Part shown: positions 1 through 12,581 of the stretch, piece after piece | Position numbering within the stretch: position 1 is the first letter of the stretch | Layout: every line of letters starts with the position of its first letter | DNA from: Thermothelomyces thermophilus ATCC 42464 | Lineage: Eukaryota > Ascomycota > Sordariomycetes > Sordariales > Chaetomiaceae | Assembly: GCF_000226095.1 (NCBI RefSeq) | Contig: NC_016474.1 | Location: 434,001 to 498,000, forward strand | DNA: 64,000 nucleotides | Reading direction: 5' to 3' | The notes under the pieces: model-generated | Told to the model about the DNA's origin: nothing | Database searches by the model: none | The model's input: the letters and a program-made list of their open reading frames with translations, nothing else | Made by a program: the position numbers and the translations under genes

Positions 1-3000
1 GGTCAGGGCCCTTTAAGGGGCCTAGAAACCATTAACGCCTATATAATAGCAAGTAGTAGTATAGTATAGGAGGAACTAGCGTAAGAGACTACTATATCGA
101 GACCTCCTAGCAGAAACATAGGAAATCGCTATAATCTTTAGACGACGGCGGCAAGACAAGCGACTATGGATAATAGTACAATAGAAATAGCACGAAATGC
201 TTGTACTAGTAGATAGTAGAGTAGAGATAAACCTGATTTCGCTAACGCTTATAAATTAGCTATAAATACCTTAGAGAATAAAGCGGAAGTATGGTATAGT
301 TAAAAGGGCTATTTCTAATATAATAGGTATATAGGGAGACTAAACTAATCGATATCACTATAGTAGGGAAGACTATAGTAGTTATATTTAGTATTATAGA
401 TATAGGCAATGATAAAGATATAATATTAGGGTTACTATAGTATAAAGATTACAACCTAGATATTAGCTAGAAGAATAGTAGCTACCTATAACCCCGAATG
501 GAGTCGTATTTAACTAGTAAGATAGGGAGTATATAAGGATCGCGAATAGATAATACTTAGGGAAAGATATATCCCATAGATCTACTATAAGAGATAGATA
601 GTAGTAAGTAGACCACTATAGACTCTAGAAGAAGCGGTATAACGATACTAACGTTACGATAGGAGAAACGAGCTAAACTGCTAATAGCTATTCTTTCCGT
701 TGATAAATACGGAGCACTACAATTAGAGTAATAGGTTAAGACAGGAGAAATCGCTAGTATCGTTATAGACGGAACTAAGTTCGTATACTATTAGAAAACC
801 AAGAGACGAGACAAGACTAGGGAAGTACCGAAGGAATACAAAGGACACCTAGCATTCGAACCAAAGTATCTAGAAGGATTACTAGAACACGGCCTATAGG
901 ATTACGAAATCAAGCTTAAGGAAGGAGTATAACTAAAGTTCTTGAAGATTTACTATATAAGCTAGATATAAAACGAAGAACTTAAGCGATATTTAGAGGA
1001 GAACCTTTGAAGAGGATATATCTGCCTATTAATATTGCTAGTAGGCTACCTAATCTTGTTTATACCTAAGAAAGACAGAAAGCTATAGTTATATATCGAT
1101 TATTAGTAACTTGACAAATAGACTATGAAAAACTAATACCTATTACCGCTAATCTTATAGCTCTAAGATTGGTTAGTAGGAGCCTAATATTTTACGCGTC
1201 TTGACTTGCTATTAGCCTATAACTATATATAGATCAAAGAAGGCAATAAGTAGAAAACGGCCTTTAGGATACCCTATAGCTACTACAAGTATCTTGTCAT
1301 GCTATTTGGACTTATAAACACGCCGGTAACGTTCTAAGCCCTAATTAATCAAACTATCTGCCCCTTTCTCGACAAATTTATAGTATATTATCTCGATAAT
1401 ATACTTATCTTCTCTAAGACAATAGATAAGCACTAGAAGTATGTAAAAGTAGTACTAGACACGCTATATACGTATAAACTATTAGTTAACAAGGAAAAGA
1501 GCAAATTCCATGTTAGGAAAACGGTATTTTTAGGATATAAGATATTCCTAGGACAAATTCGGATAGAACCTTTAAAGGTTAAAGCTATCAAGAATTAGCT
1601 ATAACTAATATCAGTTATAGAAGTACGAAGCTTTATCGGATTTATAAACTTCTACTAGATGTTTATTAGGAACTTTAGAGCGATTGTACGACCTTTATAT
1701 AAACTTACTAAGAAGAATACTAAATTCCAATGGGAAGAACAATACAAGCAAGCATTTATATAAATCTATAATACCATTACTAAAGATCTAGTACTAATAC
1801 TACTAGACCTTAAGAAGCCATTTAAGGTAGAAACAGACGCTTTAGACTATACTATCGGAGGGCAATTAGGATAACAAGATGGACAAGGAAAGCTATATCC
1901 TATAGCCTTCTTTTTAAAAAAGCTCGATAAACTATATCTTAATTATCTGATCTACGACAAAGAACTACTTATAATTATTAAAGCTTTTAAGGAATAACGA
2001 CTATACCTTAGTAGCACGACTAAACTAGTATAGATATATATAGATTATAAGAACCTATAATACTTTATAATGATAAAAGAACTTAATAGATAACAAATAC
2101 AATGGGCAGAATTCCTTATAGAATTTAACTTTGAGATCTACTATAAGAAGGGCAAAGAGAACATACAAGCAGACATCTTAAGCTGACGAACGGATCACAC
2201 GGAAGGACAAACGGAAACAATACTACCGTTATTTAAGAAAGGAACAGATAGAATGCTATATCACGAAATATAGATACCTGTAGAAGATAATCTACTTAAC
2301 TTGTTCCTAGAGTATTATATAATCTTTTAAAAAGAAAGGATTAACAAGGTATAATACTAAGTAGTACCTAGACTATTAGTACCTAACGGAGTAGAAGAAA
2401 GAGATAGGAAACTCTAGTACTAAGGCAAAGTATATATCTACGATAGGGATTAATAGCTACGAATGATTCGAGAACTCTACGAGTCGAAACTTAGAGGATA
2501 TAAAGGAGTTATAAAGACTATTATACAAGTTAGGAAACATTACGACTTTCTATAATTAATAGTATAAGTTAAGGAAGTCGTATAGAACTACGATATTTAT
2601 AATCAAAGCAAAATAGCACGATATAAGCCATATAGGCTACTTTAGCTACTATTAACAGCTAATAAACTATAGAGTTTAGTTATAATAGACTTTATTATAA
2701 AGCTACTAGAATCTAAGGATACGGCTATAGGAGTAATCTACAATAGTATTCTTACTATAGTAGATTACCTAACTAAATAGGTATACTTCTTTCCCTACAA
2801 GGAGTCCTAGACAGCGGAACAGTTAGTAGACGTGATCTATTAGCAAGTTATATTAATATATGCTTAGCTATAAGAATAGATTACTAACAGAGATACTAAG
2901 TTCGTATTAAAGTTCTAGCAAGCGTTAATATAACGATTAGGCGTTAATAGTAAGCTATTAATAGTATATTACCTACAGACTAACGGACAAACAGAGCGAC

Positions 3001-4987
3001 TAAACCAAGTTATTAAGCAGTACCTCCGCTCTTATATTAACTATTAGCAAGATAACTAGGTCATATTATTACTAATAGTATAACTCGCTTATAATATAAC
3101 ACTAATAGAAATAACTAAAGTCATACCATTCTTCGCGAACTATAGATATAAAGTAGACCTTAGGCAAGGACCAGAGGTCATAGTGCCGAGAGCAGCAGTC
3201 AAAGTAGAACAAATGTATATACTATATAAAAAGCTTAAAAAGGAACTCGAGTTTGTCAAGATTAGAATAAAGAACTACTACAATAAATATAGGCTCGAGG
3301 GACCTTGCCTAGAGAGGGGAGACAAAGTCTACCTAATCGCACGAGACTTACAAACTAAACGACCAAGCATAAAGCTAGACTTTAAAAAGGTCGGACCCTT
3401 CGTTATTAAAGAACAAATTTCGATATCTAACTACTAACTATTATTACCGTTATCTATATAACTATAGATAGATATTTTTTATATTTCACTTCTCGAACTA
3501 GTACCGAAAAACGCTAAAGTTGCTATATATATCGAAGCAGAAGACAAGGAAGAAGAATAGAACATCAAAGAAATTCTAGATTTATATACCATTAACAAGG
3601 AACTATAATATCTAGTTAAATAGCTTAATTTTAGACTAGAGGATAACTTATGGAAACTAGTCAAGAATTTAAACTACCTTAAGAAACTAGAATAGTTCTA
3701 CCAGCAGAACCTAGATTAACTAAAGGAAAACCTAGGACAGAACCAAAGATGACGCTCTAGTTAACAGTATTAATAACATTATTAATCTCTAACGAGGGTA
3801 TAGTAGGCGCCTCTTACTGCTCTTACCGCTTAACTACCTCTAACTCGTCTAAGGTCAACAGACTATACGCTACCATATCGGCACCTTTCTCTACCAAAAA
3901 CTCCTTCTACTAACAAAGACGCCAGAGCCGTATAAGCTTTTCGGACAACTCGTATTAAGCTTCTTCTAGATAGCGTTAGGATTTATCTAACTTAAGCTTG
4001 GTATAACATTTAGTATCCTTAATATAACGCTACTCCTAGAGAATACAATCTACTAGAACAAATATCAGGAATTACAGTACTTATAAAAAAAAAGGAGATA
4101 AGCTTATAGGAAGAAAGCAGGATGCTAGAGCTATTACAAGAATGACCTTGACAAATACAGGCCTTGTAACGCTTTATACGTATAATCATTTTATAGACAA
4201 GACCTTACGACGCGTACCTAAAGCAAGGTATAATAATAAAACCGTTCTTAGCGATATTCTAAGCAAGGGAAGCACGATAACATATAGAATACGACTTCCG
4301 TTTCTCTACCGGCATTTTGTCAATATAGCGACTATAACATAAAAACAGGAAGAATGTAGTACTTACAAGCAAAGGGTGTTAGCACTATTTAAAACAGCCT
4401 AAGAGGGCTTTCGGGTCGAAAGCTCTAAAGGAAGGGCATCATGTTATAGATAAGCATATAGATGGCCTAGCAGGCTGTAGCCAGGACATAGGACATTCCG
4501 ACAGCTAATCACTTGACGGACCAATCAGAAGATTATTACCGCCAAGACTAAGGTCTTCACTAGTGATAATAATATATTACCGTCAATAACACGAAATTAT
4601 AGAGTAAAAGAAGAAATAGTACTAGTAATAACTATTAAAGGGAGGTAGACAATTATATATATATAGCTAGCTAGTCACTCGTTAAGTGGACTTTGAGAGT
4701 TTACTAGTAGTAACAATCACAATCACAGTACTTATACTAAGTATTGCTAATTACTATAAGAGACAACTCTAGTGTTATTGTAAACCCTTTGGCTTTACCG
4801 AATCCCTTAGACGACCTACCTATTTGTCCTACTCAATCTACCTTCGTCTAAACCCTTTCGGAAGAAGTCTAAGTTAGGTTCGTCATATAGGTATAAATAG
4901 GGGTTGCCTATCTAGGGGCGCTGGATAGAGAGATAAGGATAATAGATAGCTTTTAACACTTGTTTACTCTAATAGATCTAAGTGACA
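1..4987 (+). mobile_element. Ty3/gypsy chromovirus fossil (pol and 3' LTR)
   Basis: This is the 3' part of an LTR retrotransposon; gag and the 5' LTR lie left of the window. Read on the plus strand, recognisable pieces follow the Ty3/gypsy order: a protease-like stretch near 400-470, reverse transcriptase about 960-1700 (a YLDN version of the YxDD box near 1385-1400), RNase H about 1800-2180, integrase about 2560-3180, the integrase C-terminal GPY region near 3320-3400, and a chromodomain-like tail near 3565-3665. That order plus the chromodomain places it in the chromoviruses. It is AT-rich and broken many dozens of times, in the pattern expected of RIP, so it is an old, dead copy. The longest open piece is 84 codons (3183-3437), covering the integrase end. 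A 3' LTR closes it. Confidence 0.9.
4442..4987 (+). repeat. Probable 3' LTR of the left chromovirus
   Basis: A purine-rich tract (AAAGGAAGGG, about 4427-4438) stands just before a segment that opens TGTTATAG and ends AAGTGACA. Allowing for C-to-T change these are the inverted TGTCAC..GTGACA ends usual for LTRs. The length of about 546 bp is normal for a fungal gypsy LTR. No second LTR is in the window, so the ends are inferred from the termini and the polypurine tract only. Confidence 0.6.
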
Positions 4988-5261
4988 AGATGTAGTCTTT
5001 CTTTCTTTTGTAAGTTTAAGTATCTTTTTCTATATAAGTGGACTCTCCTATATCTATCTAGAAGGACATCGCTATTACTACCTTCGCTTTTATCGTCATT
5101 GTTATCCGGATGGCCGGACTTACCTGCTATAACCGCGAATACTTGGATGCCCTAGACATTTTGAGCTGACGCTCTTTCTTATCTAACTAGACAGAGGTTT
5201 GGTCCTAGAGGTACTAAGTAGTGCCCTAGGAGGGGTTAGCACTAGCTTACTATATATAGGT
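4988..5261. other. Unassigned AT-rich spacer between LTR and transposon
   Basis: I see no ORF, terminal repeat or recognisable element fragment here. The composition matches the neighbouring RIP-altered DNA, so it is probably more decayed repeat. Confidence 0.4.
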
Positions 5262-6258
5262 CATTTAATCTAGAAAATCCCCTATATTAAGAGCTACTAT
5301 TTAATGGATTTATGAATATATATAGGAGTATTATTTTATTAAAAGTGTTAAATTCTATTATAATAAGGTAAAAGGCCTTCTTTTAGAGCCTTCTAATATA
5401 ATTAGGCTATATATCTATAGTATAAAGTGCTTAGATCCCTCTCTAGAATAATAAGCTTACTCTAACTACCTACCTATATTACCCTCTATACTATAATTAT
5501 AATATTTACCCTTATATAGTTCTTTAAATTAATAAATCTATAGTTATACTTCTTAAAAGAAAAATAAAATACCCAGGTAATTAGATTTAGGATATTATTT
5601 TAATAAAAATACTTATTAGAAAAGATAATCCAAGATAATTAGAAATATTGAAAAGAATTACTATATTAGACTTGACTTACTTAAACCAATTTATTAGTTT
5701 TTTCTAACTAGTTATATATAAAGTTATATCCATTCTTTGCTAGTTCTTTCATTAAAAAATCCTTTTTTTTACCTACTATTTATATAAATAGTACATTTAG
5801 AGGAATCGTTAAATAGTTAAAGGTAATACTTTCTTCTTAATTATATTAATAAGGGCCTTCCTTACTATACGTCATTCCTTTTTAATTATTAAAAGGATAT
5901 ATCGCTTTTCTAAAGGCAAAAGAATCTAAAGATAGCCACTTTGAAGTAGAGATTTAAAAGTATTATAAGAACTCCAGAGTTTAATAATATAGTAGATAGC
6001 CGGTCGAGATATACTAAATAGAGTTACTAAAGATCGCTTACTATATTCTATGGATATAAGGCTATAAATGGTAACTTAAATATAAGGGCTTAATTCCCTA
6101 TTATCATAATAGTTAGCTATTAATTTAGATATAAAATTATATAATTTGGACTCTATATTATAGAGCTATAGGATATAGAAAAGAAGGTTAGGTACGTGTC
6201 TCTATTATAGAACGTATTCATATAGGTAGGGTGGTAAGAGACTTTTGACCTCTGACTA
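5262..6258 (-). mobile_element. Tc1-like DNA transposon, truncated copy 1
   Basis: Base by base this stretch follows the better-kept neighbour at 6,373-7,762, from the transposase catalytic region (WPxYSP-type site) to the terminal repeat end TTTTGACCTCTGAC at its right edge, followed by TA. Where the two copies differ, this one almost always has T for C or A for G. The match stops abruptly at its left edge, so the segment coding the transposase C-terminus and the left terminal repeat are missing. The right end is complete and flanked by TA, as in Tc1/mariner insertions. It is dead and more mutated than copy 2. Confidence 0.8.
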
Positions 6259-6372
6259 TACTTGTATATATATACCTAGCAAGTCGCTAATAATAGTATA
6301 GCTAATGCCTCTTATAATCAAATATAAAATACTAACTAATACTAGGAAAAGCAGTATTCTTATAACAAATTA

Positions 6373-6408
6373 CAATAAGGTGCCAAAAGTCTTATACTAC
6401 CCTACCTA
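6373..6408 (+). repeat. Left terminal inverted repeat of Tc1-like copy 2
   Basis: Together with the flanking TA this aligns to the reverse complement of the right end (7727-7764), with about 27 of 38 positions identical. Most mismatches are C-to-T or G-to-A on this side. The shared core is CAAAAGTC. The right end retains the GC-rich version, CAGTCAGGGGTCAAAAGTCC when read inward. Confidence 0.75.
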
Positions 6409-7726
6409 TCCCTAGCTATTTACATTTTTACTACTAGACTTCAATATAGGATATCTTAATAGCTACAAATTATATAGGAAAACTATTTACATTAGATAGT
6501 AGCCCTAGTTCTAAACTTTAATATTTTATATATTACCCCCTAGCTCTTTTGACTATAGCTAGCCGACGTGGCATTCCCTAGATTAGCTTGTCAATTAGCC
6601 TCTAATTAATAGCCTACTACACCTCCTATAGGTACTTAGTAAACTCTTTAATATCTAGCCCATTCTGCCTTAACTTCTATAGATCTAGGAACATTATATA
6701 TAGCCTCCATTTAAGAAGGGCCTATATATATTTAATAAGGTTCGAATTAGGGCTATATATGGGCCATTTAATCCAGAAAATCCCCTATACTAAGAGCTAC
6801 TATTTGATAGATTTATAGATATATATAGGAGCGTTATCTTGCCAAAAGTGTCGAGTTCTATTATAATAAGGTAGAAGGCCCTCTTCTAGAGCCTTCTAGT
6901 ACGACTAGGCTATATATCTATAGTATAAAGTACTTAGATCCCTCTCTAGGATAATAAGCTCACTCTAACTACCTATCTATATTACCCTTTATACTATAAT
7001 TATAATATTTGCCCTTATATAGTTCTTCAAGTTAACAAATCCATAGTTATATTTCTTAAAAGGAAAATAGAATATCTAGGTAATTAGATTTAAAGTATTA
7101 TTTTAATAAGAACACTCGTTAGAAAAGATAGTCTAAGATAGTTAGAAATACTAAAAAGAATTACTATACTATACTTAACTTACTTAAATTAATTCGTTAG
7201 TTTTTTCTAACTAATTATATACAAAGTTATATCTATCCTTTACTAGCTCTTTTATCAAAGGAATCCTCTTTTTTATTTACTATTTATATAAATAGTATAC
7301 TCGGAGGAATCGTCAAATAGTTAAAGGTAATACTTTCTTCCTAATCGTATTAACGAGGGCCTTCCTTGCTATATATCGTTCCTTTTTAATTATTAAAAGG
7401 ATATATCGCTTTTCCGAAGGCGAAAGAACCTTAGGACGGCCGCTTCGAGGTAGAGACTTAAAAGTGTTATAAGAATTCCAGAGTTCAATGGTATGGTAGA
7501 TAGCCGGTCGAGATACACTAAACAGGGTTACTAGAGATCGCTTGCTATATTCTGCAGATATAAGGCTGCAAATAGTAACTCGAATATAAGGGCTTAATTC
7601 CCTATTATCGCGATGGTCAGCCGTCAATTTGGATATAAAATTGTATAGTTTGGGCTCTATATTGTAGAGCTGTAGGATGTAGAAAAGAAGGTTGGGTACG
7701 CGTCTCTGTCGTGGAACGCGTTTATG

Positions 7727-7762
7727 TGGGTGGGGTGGCAGGGGACTTTTGACCCCTGACTG
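7727..7762 (-). repeat. Right terminal inverted repeat of Tc1-like copy 2
   Basis: This is the GC-rich, apparently unmutated partner of the left repeat. It ends CCCCTGACTG next to TA. The same end, in RIP-altered form, closes truncated copy 1 at 6,258. Confidence 0.75.
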
Positions 7763-7769
7763 TAGGTAA

Positions 7770-8285
7770 GGTAGTTAAGTCACATCGCCTACTTGACATG
7801 GTCTCTTCAACCCGCTCTTCAGCTCAATGTATTTCATTGACTATGCCGGGATGGAATGCCACTGCCTTTCTATTCCTAGGCCCAGGAGCTGGCCATCACG
7901 ATTGCTATAACAGAGACGACTACCCTACCTTAATTACCCCACTCCAATCAGTTGGGGGAATGTGTTTCTGTCAGATTCAATTTTCTACTCCGAATCCGTA
8001 GCGAGTTACGAGGGGGAAATATTTCCTGTTGTCGTTTCGATTGTTGTTCTTTTTCTTCCTTCTCGGGTGTGTTAGTTAAGTGAGATTCGTTTGCAAGAAC
8101 CCATCGGCGACCACAGCTGCAGCATGAACATCCATTCATTAACAGGCTACAGATACTCCTAGTCCTCTTATCTAATCCCTTGACTCCGAGCTTACTCAAG
8201 GTCATACAGGAGATAATTAATTACGCTAGGTACCCAAAGGCCCTTGCAGCTACGCGCCACCCGCGGAGCAACTCTCCCTATATTC
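7770..8285. other. Boundary between AT-rich block and gene-rich core
   Basis: Base composition changes here from AT-rich repeat DNA to GC-balanced DNA. I see no gene with coding character; the short ORFs are unsupported. It probably holds the 3' untranslated region and terminator of the dioxygenase gene that ends at 8286. Confidence 0.5.
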
Positions 8286-9975
8286 TCATCGGTATTCTAG
8301 GCGCCCAGCCTGGAAGGTCTCGTCTCTGGTCTGTTTCAGAAATGGCATCAACGCCGTTCCTCCGGTACCCGTCAGCTCTCCTCCGCCTGCCGGCACTGTC
8401 TCCTTCGCCTCGGCGGAGGAGGAAGCCCGCAGCTTCGACGACGCCGTTGCCAGGTTGACTTCCCGTCTCGTGTTTTGCTGGCGCGATGGGATGATGATGT
8501 ACCGCGTCACCATCTGCAGATGCTTATTCCTGAACTCGGCCAACGCCCTCGTCGCCGTCTGAAACGCTTCCCGCACCTCTGTCAGTTCCGGACCGAGCCC
8601 TCCCTTTCCCTCTCCGCCCGCCGCCAGCAACTCTTCCACTCCCTTCCTCAGGCCCCCGGGGTACCTGGCCGCCACGTCCTCGAGAAACCTGCGATGTGGC
8701 TCCGGCATGTACCCCCTCACTTCCTCGTGGAAGCCGACGGCTGGCTTCCCTCCCTGACCTCCACCTCCCTCCTTCGGGTCCGAATTAATACTATTACTGC
8801 TGCTGCCGCCGCCGCCGCTGCTACTGTTGCTGCTGCCCATTGCGATATGTTCCACCCCCAGCGCGATATCAAGGAACTGCACCAGCGAGCTCTGCCCGTT
8901 GCTGCCCCCCCTCAGCTGCCGCCACTCGCCCTTCCCGTTGGCCTTTCCCTCTGCCTCGCCTTCGCCCTCCGCCGATTCGGCGTAGAACACGCCCCTCGGC
9001 AGGCCTGCGGCCTCCATGTTCTTGCTCCCCGCCAGGAACGGCCGGATCTGGTGGTAGAAGACGTCCGGCCGGCACCGCTCGTCCATGCGGTCCAGCAGGC
9101 GGCCCAGCCGCCCGATGCACGCCGTCGTCTCGCCCAGCGCCCGCGACGCCACGGCGGCGGCGGCGGCGGCGGTGGTGGTGGCGGGGGGAACATCTTGGTC
9201 TCGGGCCGCGAACAGGGCGTGCATCGCGCGCAGGAGGACGGGAAGCAGGCGCGCCCCCTCCGCCTCCATGGCGACCGAGACCATGTAGAACCACGACTCG
9301 TCCGCCGTGCCGGTGAAGGTGTGCAGGGCGCGGAGCGCGTCCGGGTCCGTTAGATCCAGGTCGCGGTCCGGAACAGAAGTGGAGGGGGTTGTGTTGCTGG
9401 GGGTGCTGGCGGTGTTGGTGCTGGTGGAGGCGATCTCAAAGTTCCAGAGGCTAAGAGAGGCGAAGGTCGCCACGGGAGGAGTGCCGAGGTGGGTCGTGAC
9501 GGCGAGGAAGGGCAGAGTTATCTGGGGCGGTAGGGTCTGATGACGAGGGGCAGTGTTAGAGCAGGGAGGGTGAAAGATTTATGAAGAGTAATTAATTAGT
9601 AGCAACAAGATGAGAAGCGGGGATGAGAACCGTAATTACCTCAGCGGCAGTGTCACCGCCCCAGATATAGGCGTGCGCGAGGAAGCCTAGGATGACGCAG
9701 GCTCGGCGCCATTCGGGTTCCGCGGTGAGGCGGTCTGTCGAAAGGATGGGGAGCTGGTGGACTTGGTCTCGCAGCGTCCTGCTTGCCAATGCGTTTGGGA
9801 GAGACTCGACCAGCAACTCCCAGGGGCCGTAGTAGGGGTTTGGGAGTTTCCTGAGGGGCGGCTCCTCTGGTAGAAAGCCGTTTGATGTGACTGCATACTC
9901 GTTCAGTGGCATCGGCAGCACTTCTGTGCTGCCTCCTCGGCTATTATTAAAGGTGAGTGTTTCTGAGGGAGACAT
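8286..9975 (-). CDS. Indoleamine 2,3-dioxygenase (two exons)
   Basis: This heme dioxygenase opens the indole ring of L-tryptophan to N-formylkynurenine, the first step of the kynurenine route to NAD or anthranilate, normally in the cytosol. The exons are 9975-9640 and 9536-8286; the 103-nt intron (donor GTAATT, acceptor ATCAG) joins them in phase 0 to give 528 residues. Family hallmarks seen are LPNPYYGPWE-like N-terminal sequence, PPQITLPF at the exon join, RPDVFYHQIRPFLAGS, GGSNGQSS, YMPEPHRRFL, and HLQMVTRYIIIP, whose His (about residue 451) matches the proximal heme ligand of the family. It also has GTGGTALMPFLK near the end. Length is at the long end for fungal enzymes because of Gly/Ser- and Ala-rich inserts. 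It is divergent from the kynureninase gene. Fungi often have several IDO paralogues, so which one this is remains open. Confidence 0.93.
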
Positions 9976-10403
9976 GAGGGCTTCGGGTGATTGAAGAAAA
10001 GTAGAACCCAGAACGAATAGTAATTAAGGTAATTAGTTGTTTGCCTCGGGTATGCGATACCGAGAGAAGGAGTCGAGAAGACCTGAAGAAGCAATGCAGA
10101 CAAGACGCATTATCCATGTGCTCAAGTAAGGAGGACGCTGTAATTAAGTTCAGGTCGTGTAAGTAATAGATGACGCCGCCCGACTACTATTCTTTCCGTT
10201 AGTTCCGCAGTGACCCCAGTACTTCCGCTGATTTCCGGGAAGTGATGATGCCGGTCGACTGCCATTTTTGATGTCATATGCATCACAAACGCCGTGACAA
10301 ACAACGCCTGTTCCCCAGCAGAATTTCGATATCACGCCATCCATGACGGAAACCGAGGGACAAACGACTACCCGCTCCATCGATTACCTTGATCCGTTGG
10401 GGA

Positions 10404-10418
10404 TTGACTCTGAGTCAA
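10404..10418. promoter_or_regulatory. Palindromic Gcn4/CpcA-like site in the IDO-kynureninase promoter
   Basis: The sequence TTGACTCTGAGTCAA is a perfect 7-bp inverted repeat around one base. It contains TGAGTCA, the consensus of the bZIP regulator Gcn4 (CpcA/Cpc-1 in moulds), which induces amino-acid pathway genes. It lies about 430 bp upstream of the dioxygenase ATG and 330 bp upstream of the kynureninase ATG, so it could serve both. The motif is seen directly; the regulator is inferred. Confidence 0.5.
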
Positions 10419-10748
10419 ACGAGGGGGGCATTAGGACGACATAGACTTGCCTGTTTGCAGGTGAGTAACCGAGATGAAGTGGACCTAGAGTGGGATGGCC
10501 CTCCCGGAACGGAGGTGCGGAAGGCGGAAGACGGAACGAAAAATCGGCAAGCTGCTGGAGAAGTGGGTCCCGGCATTAACCGTGGCCCACCCGGAGCCGG
10601 CTCGGAGCAAGACCGGAATCAGGGACTCGGGGGGAGTAAACAAACGATAGACAGCTTATAAGTTGTTTTTTTACGCCGTGTTGAGTGTTGAATTTGAGAC
10701 CGATATCTCCCAATACTTTGGCTTGTTTTCTATGTGGTTTTTCGCACC

Positions 10749-12581
10749 ATGGACGCCGAATACCAATCCCTGATCGATGCTTTCCGGGCCGGGCAGAAGA
10801 AGCCCGAGTTTCCCAGCAACTTTGATTCGAGGGAGTATGCGAGACGGTTGGATGCCCAAGATAAGCTCAGTTTTCTTCGAGACAGTTTCATCATTCCAAC
10901 CAAGGGTTCCTTGCGGAAAAAAGCCCTTACGGGCACCTTGCCCGGTATGCGAGCCCCTTGCTTTCGATAAACGTAATTAATAATTAGATACTAACGTTGC
11001 CGCGCCCAGGAGAGCATAAGCGAGTTGGAACGCTCGACGGAGAAGGGAAGCGTACGGAGCAGAACGGCAGTAAAAACAGCAGCGGCAACGCCGAGGATGA
11101 AGAGCCAGCCATCTACTTTGTCGGGAACTCCCTCGGCGCACAGCCCAAGTCCATCCGGACGCACCTGGATGCGCAGTTGGAGACATGGGCGTCTATAGGG
11201 GTCAACGGCCACTTTACCTCGCTCGACAACTCTCCCCTGACCGCCTGGCAGGACATGGCCGCGGACTGTGCGCGAAAGTCGGTGGACCTCGTCGGCGCGG
11301 CGTCACCAAGCGAGGTCATCTACATGAACACCTTGACCGTGAATCTGCACCTGATGATGGCCAGCTTCTACCAGCCGACAGAGAAGCGGCACAAGATCAT
11401 TGTCGAATGGAAGCCCTTCCCTAGCGACTACGTAGGATTCCCCCCTCCCCCTCTACCCTTCTCGCTCTGATCCGATAATATCTCACATTTCTCCTCTTCT
11501 CATGGAACATCATCTAGTTAATTAATTAACAAACACTCGTGCGCAGTACGCCATCACCTCCCAGCTAGAATGGCACGGCTTGAACCCGTCTACCTCGCTG
11601 GTGGAGATCCACCCAGACGACCCGGAGACGCAGTACATGTCGACGGCACACATCCTCTCGGTGATCGACGAGCACGCCGACGGCACGGCGCTGCTCCTGC
11701 TCCCGGGGATCCAGTACTACACGGGCCAGCTGCTGGACGTGGCGCGCATCACGGCGCACGCGCGCGCGCGGGGGATCCCCGCCGTCGGCTGGGACCTGGC
11801 CCACGCCGTGGGCAACGTCGAGCTGGCCCTGCACGACTGGGGCGTTGACTTTGCCGTGTGGTGCACCTACAAGTACCTCAACGCCGGGCCGGGCGCCATC
11901 GCCGGCGCGTTTGTCCACCAGCGGCATCACCGGCTTCGTCGGGAAGAAGACGATGGCGAAGGCGGTGCGAACGATCACGACACCGCCGGCTCTAATAATA
12001 GTGCTAATAATGATAATAATGGTGACCGACCGTCGGGGCCGCGCTACGTCCCCCGCCTGTCCGGGTGGTACGGCGCAGACAAGGCGACGCGGTTCGACAT
12101 GGCCAAGGAGTTCCGCCCCGCGGAGGGCGCACACGGGTGGCAGGTGTCGAACCCGAGCGCGGCGGACCTGGCATGCGTCGGGGCTGCGCTGGGCCTGTTT
12201 GAGCGCGCGGGCATGCGGGCGCTGCGGGACAAGGCGGTCGTGCTGACGGGGTACCTGGAGCGCTTGCTGCTCGACTTGCTGGACCGGAGCGGAGTGACGG
12301 GAAGACGGAATGAGGCGGGTGAGCCGGCGTTCCGGATCCTCACGCCCGCAGACCCGCGCGAGAGGGGGTCGCAGCTGAGTTTGCTGCTGAGGCCCGGGTT
12401 GCTGGACCGGGTGAGCGGGAGGCTGGCCGAGGCCGGCGTGGTGGTGGATGTGCGGAAGCCGGACGTGATGCGCGTCGCGCCGGTGCCCATGTACTGCCGG
12501 TTTGAAGACGTCTGGATATTTGTACGGGAGCTGGAGAAGGCGCTGGAGCGAGCAATCATAGAGCACACCCAAACAAAATGA
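10749..12581 (+). CDS. Kynureninase (three exons)
   Basis: This PLP enzyme cleaves kynurenine or 3-hydroxykynurenine to (3-hydroxy)anthranilate and alanine. The exons are 10749-10944, 11010-11431 and 11547-12581, giving 550 residues. The first intron has a TACTAAC-type branch site close to its 3' end. Recognisable family parts are EYARRLDAQDKLSFLRD and the start of FIIPTKG in exon 1, YFVGNSLGAQP and NGHF in exon 2, and GWDLAHAVGN (Asp about 289) with TYKYLNAGPG in exon 3, whose Lys (about 315) is the PLP-binding residue. The protein is longer than the usual 460-490 residues because of a Lys/Ser-rich insert in exon 2 and an acidic Asn-rich loop at 12,000-12,030. The ATG chosen is the first in frame, with an ACC context. 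No kynurenine 3-monooxygenase or formamidase is seen nearby. Confidence 0.95.

Larger units (their letters stand above)
6373..7762 (-). mobile_element. Tc1-like DNA transposon, full-length copy 2
   Basis: This 1,390-bp element has terminal inverted repeats at both ends and a TA dinucleotide on each flank (6371-6372 and 7763-7764), the insertion mark of Tc1/mariner. The transposase is on the minus strand. An open stretch of 104 codons (7313-7627) carries the helix-turn-helix DNA-binding part, including RSGRPKVLSPSEKRYI. Further along in the same direction are traces of QDNAP (second catalytic Asp) near 6,850 and of the SPDLNPIE site near 6,750, so a Tc1-type DD34E enzyme is likely. No ATG is left at the expected start; an ATA a few codons upstream of the open stretch may be a mutated ATG. 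The remaining coding part contains several in-frame stops at former Gln or Trp codons. Confidence 0.85.

Noticed and set aside
7798-8205. Short ORFs just right of the full-length Tc1-like element
   Set aside because: Overlapping frames on both strands without family match; probably the 3' flank of the dioxygenase gene.
8475-9353. Long plus-strand ORFs opposite the dioxygenase gene
   Set aside because: They are mirror frames of the GC-rich indoleamine dioxygenase exon, with Arg/Pro-rich shadow composition.
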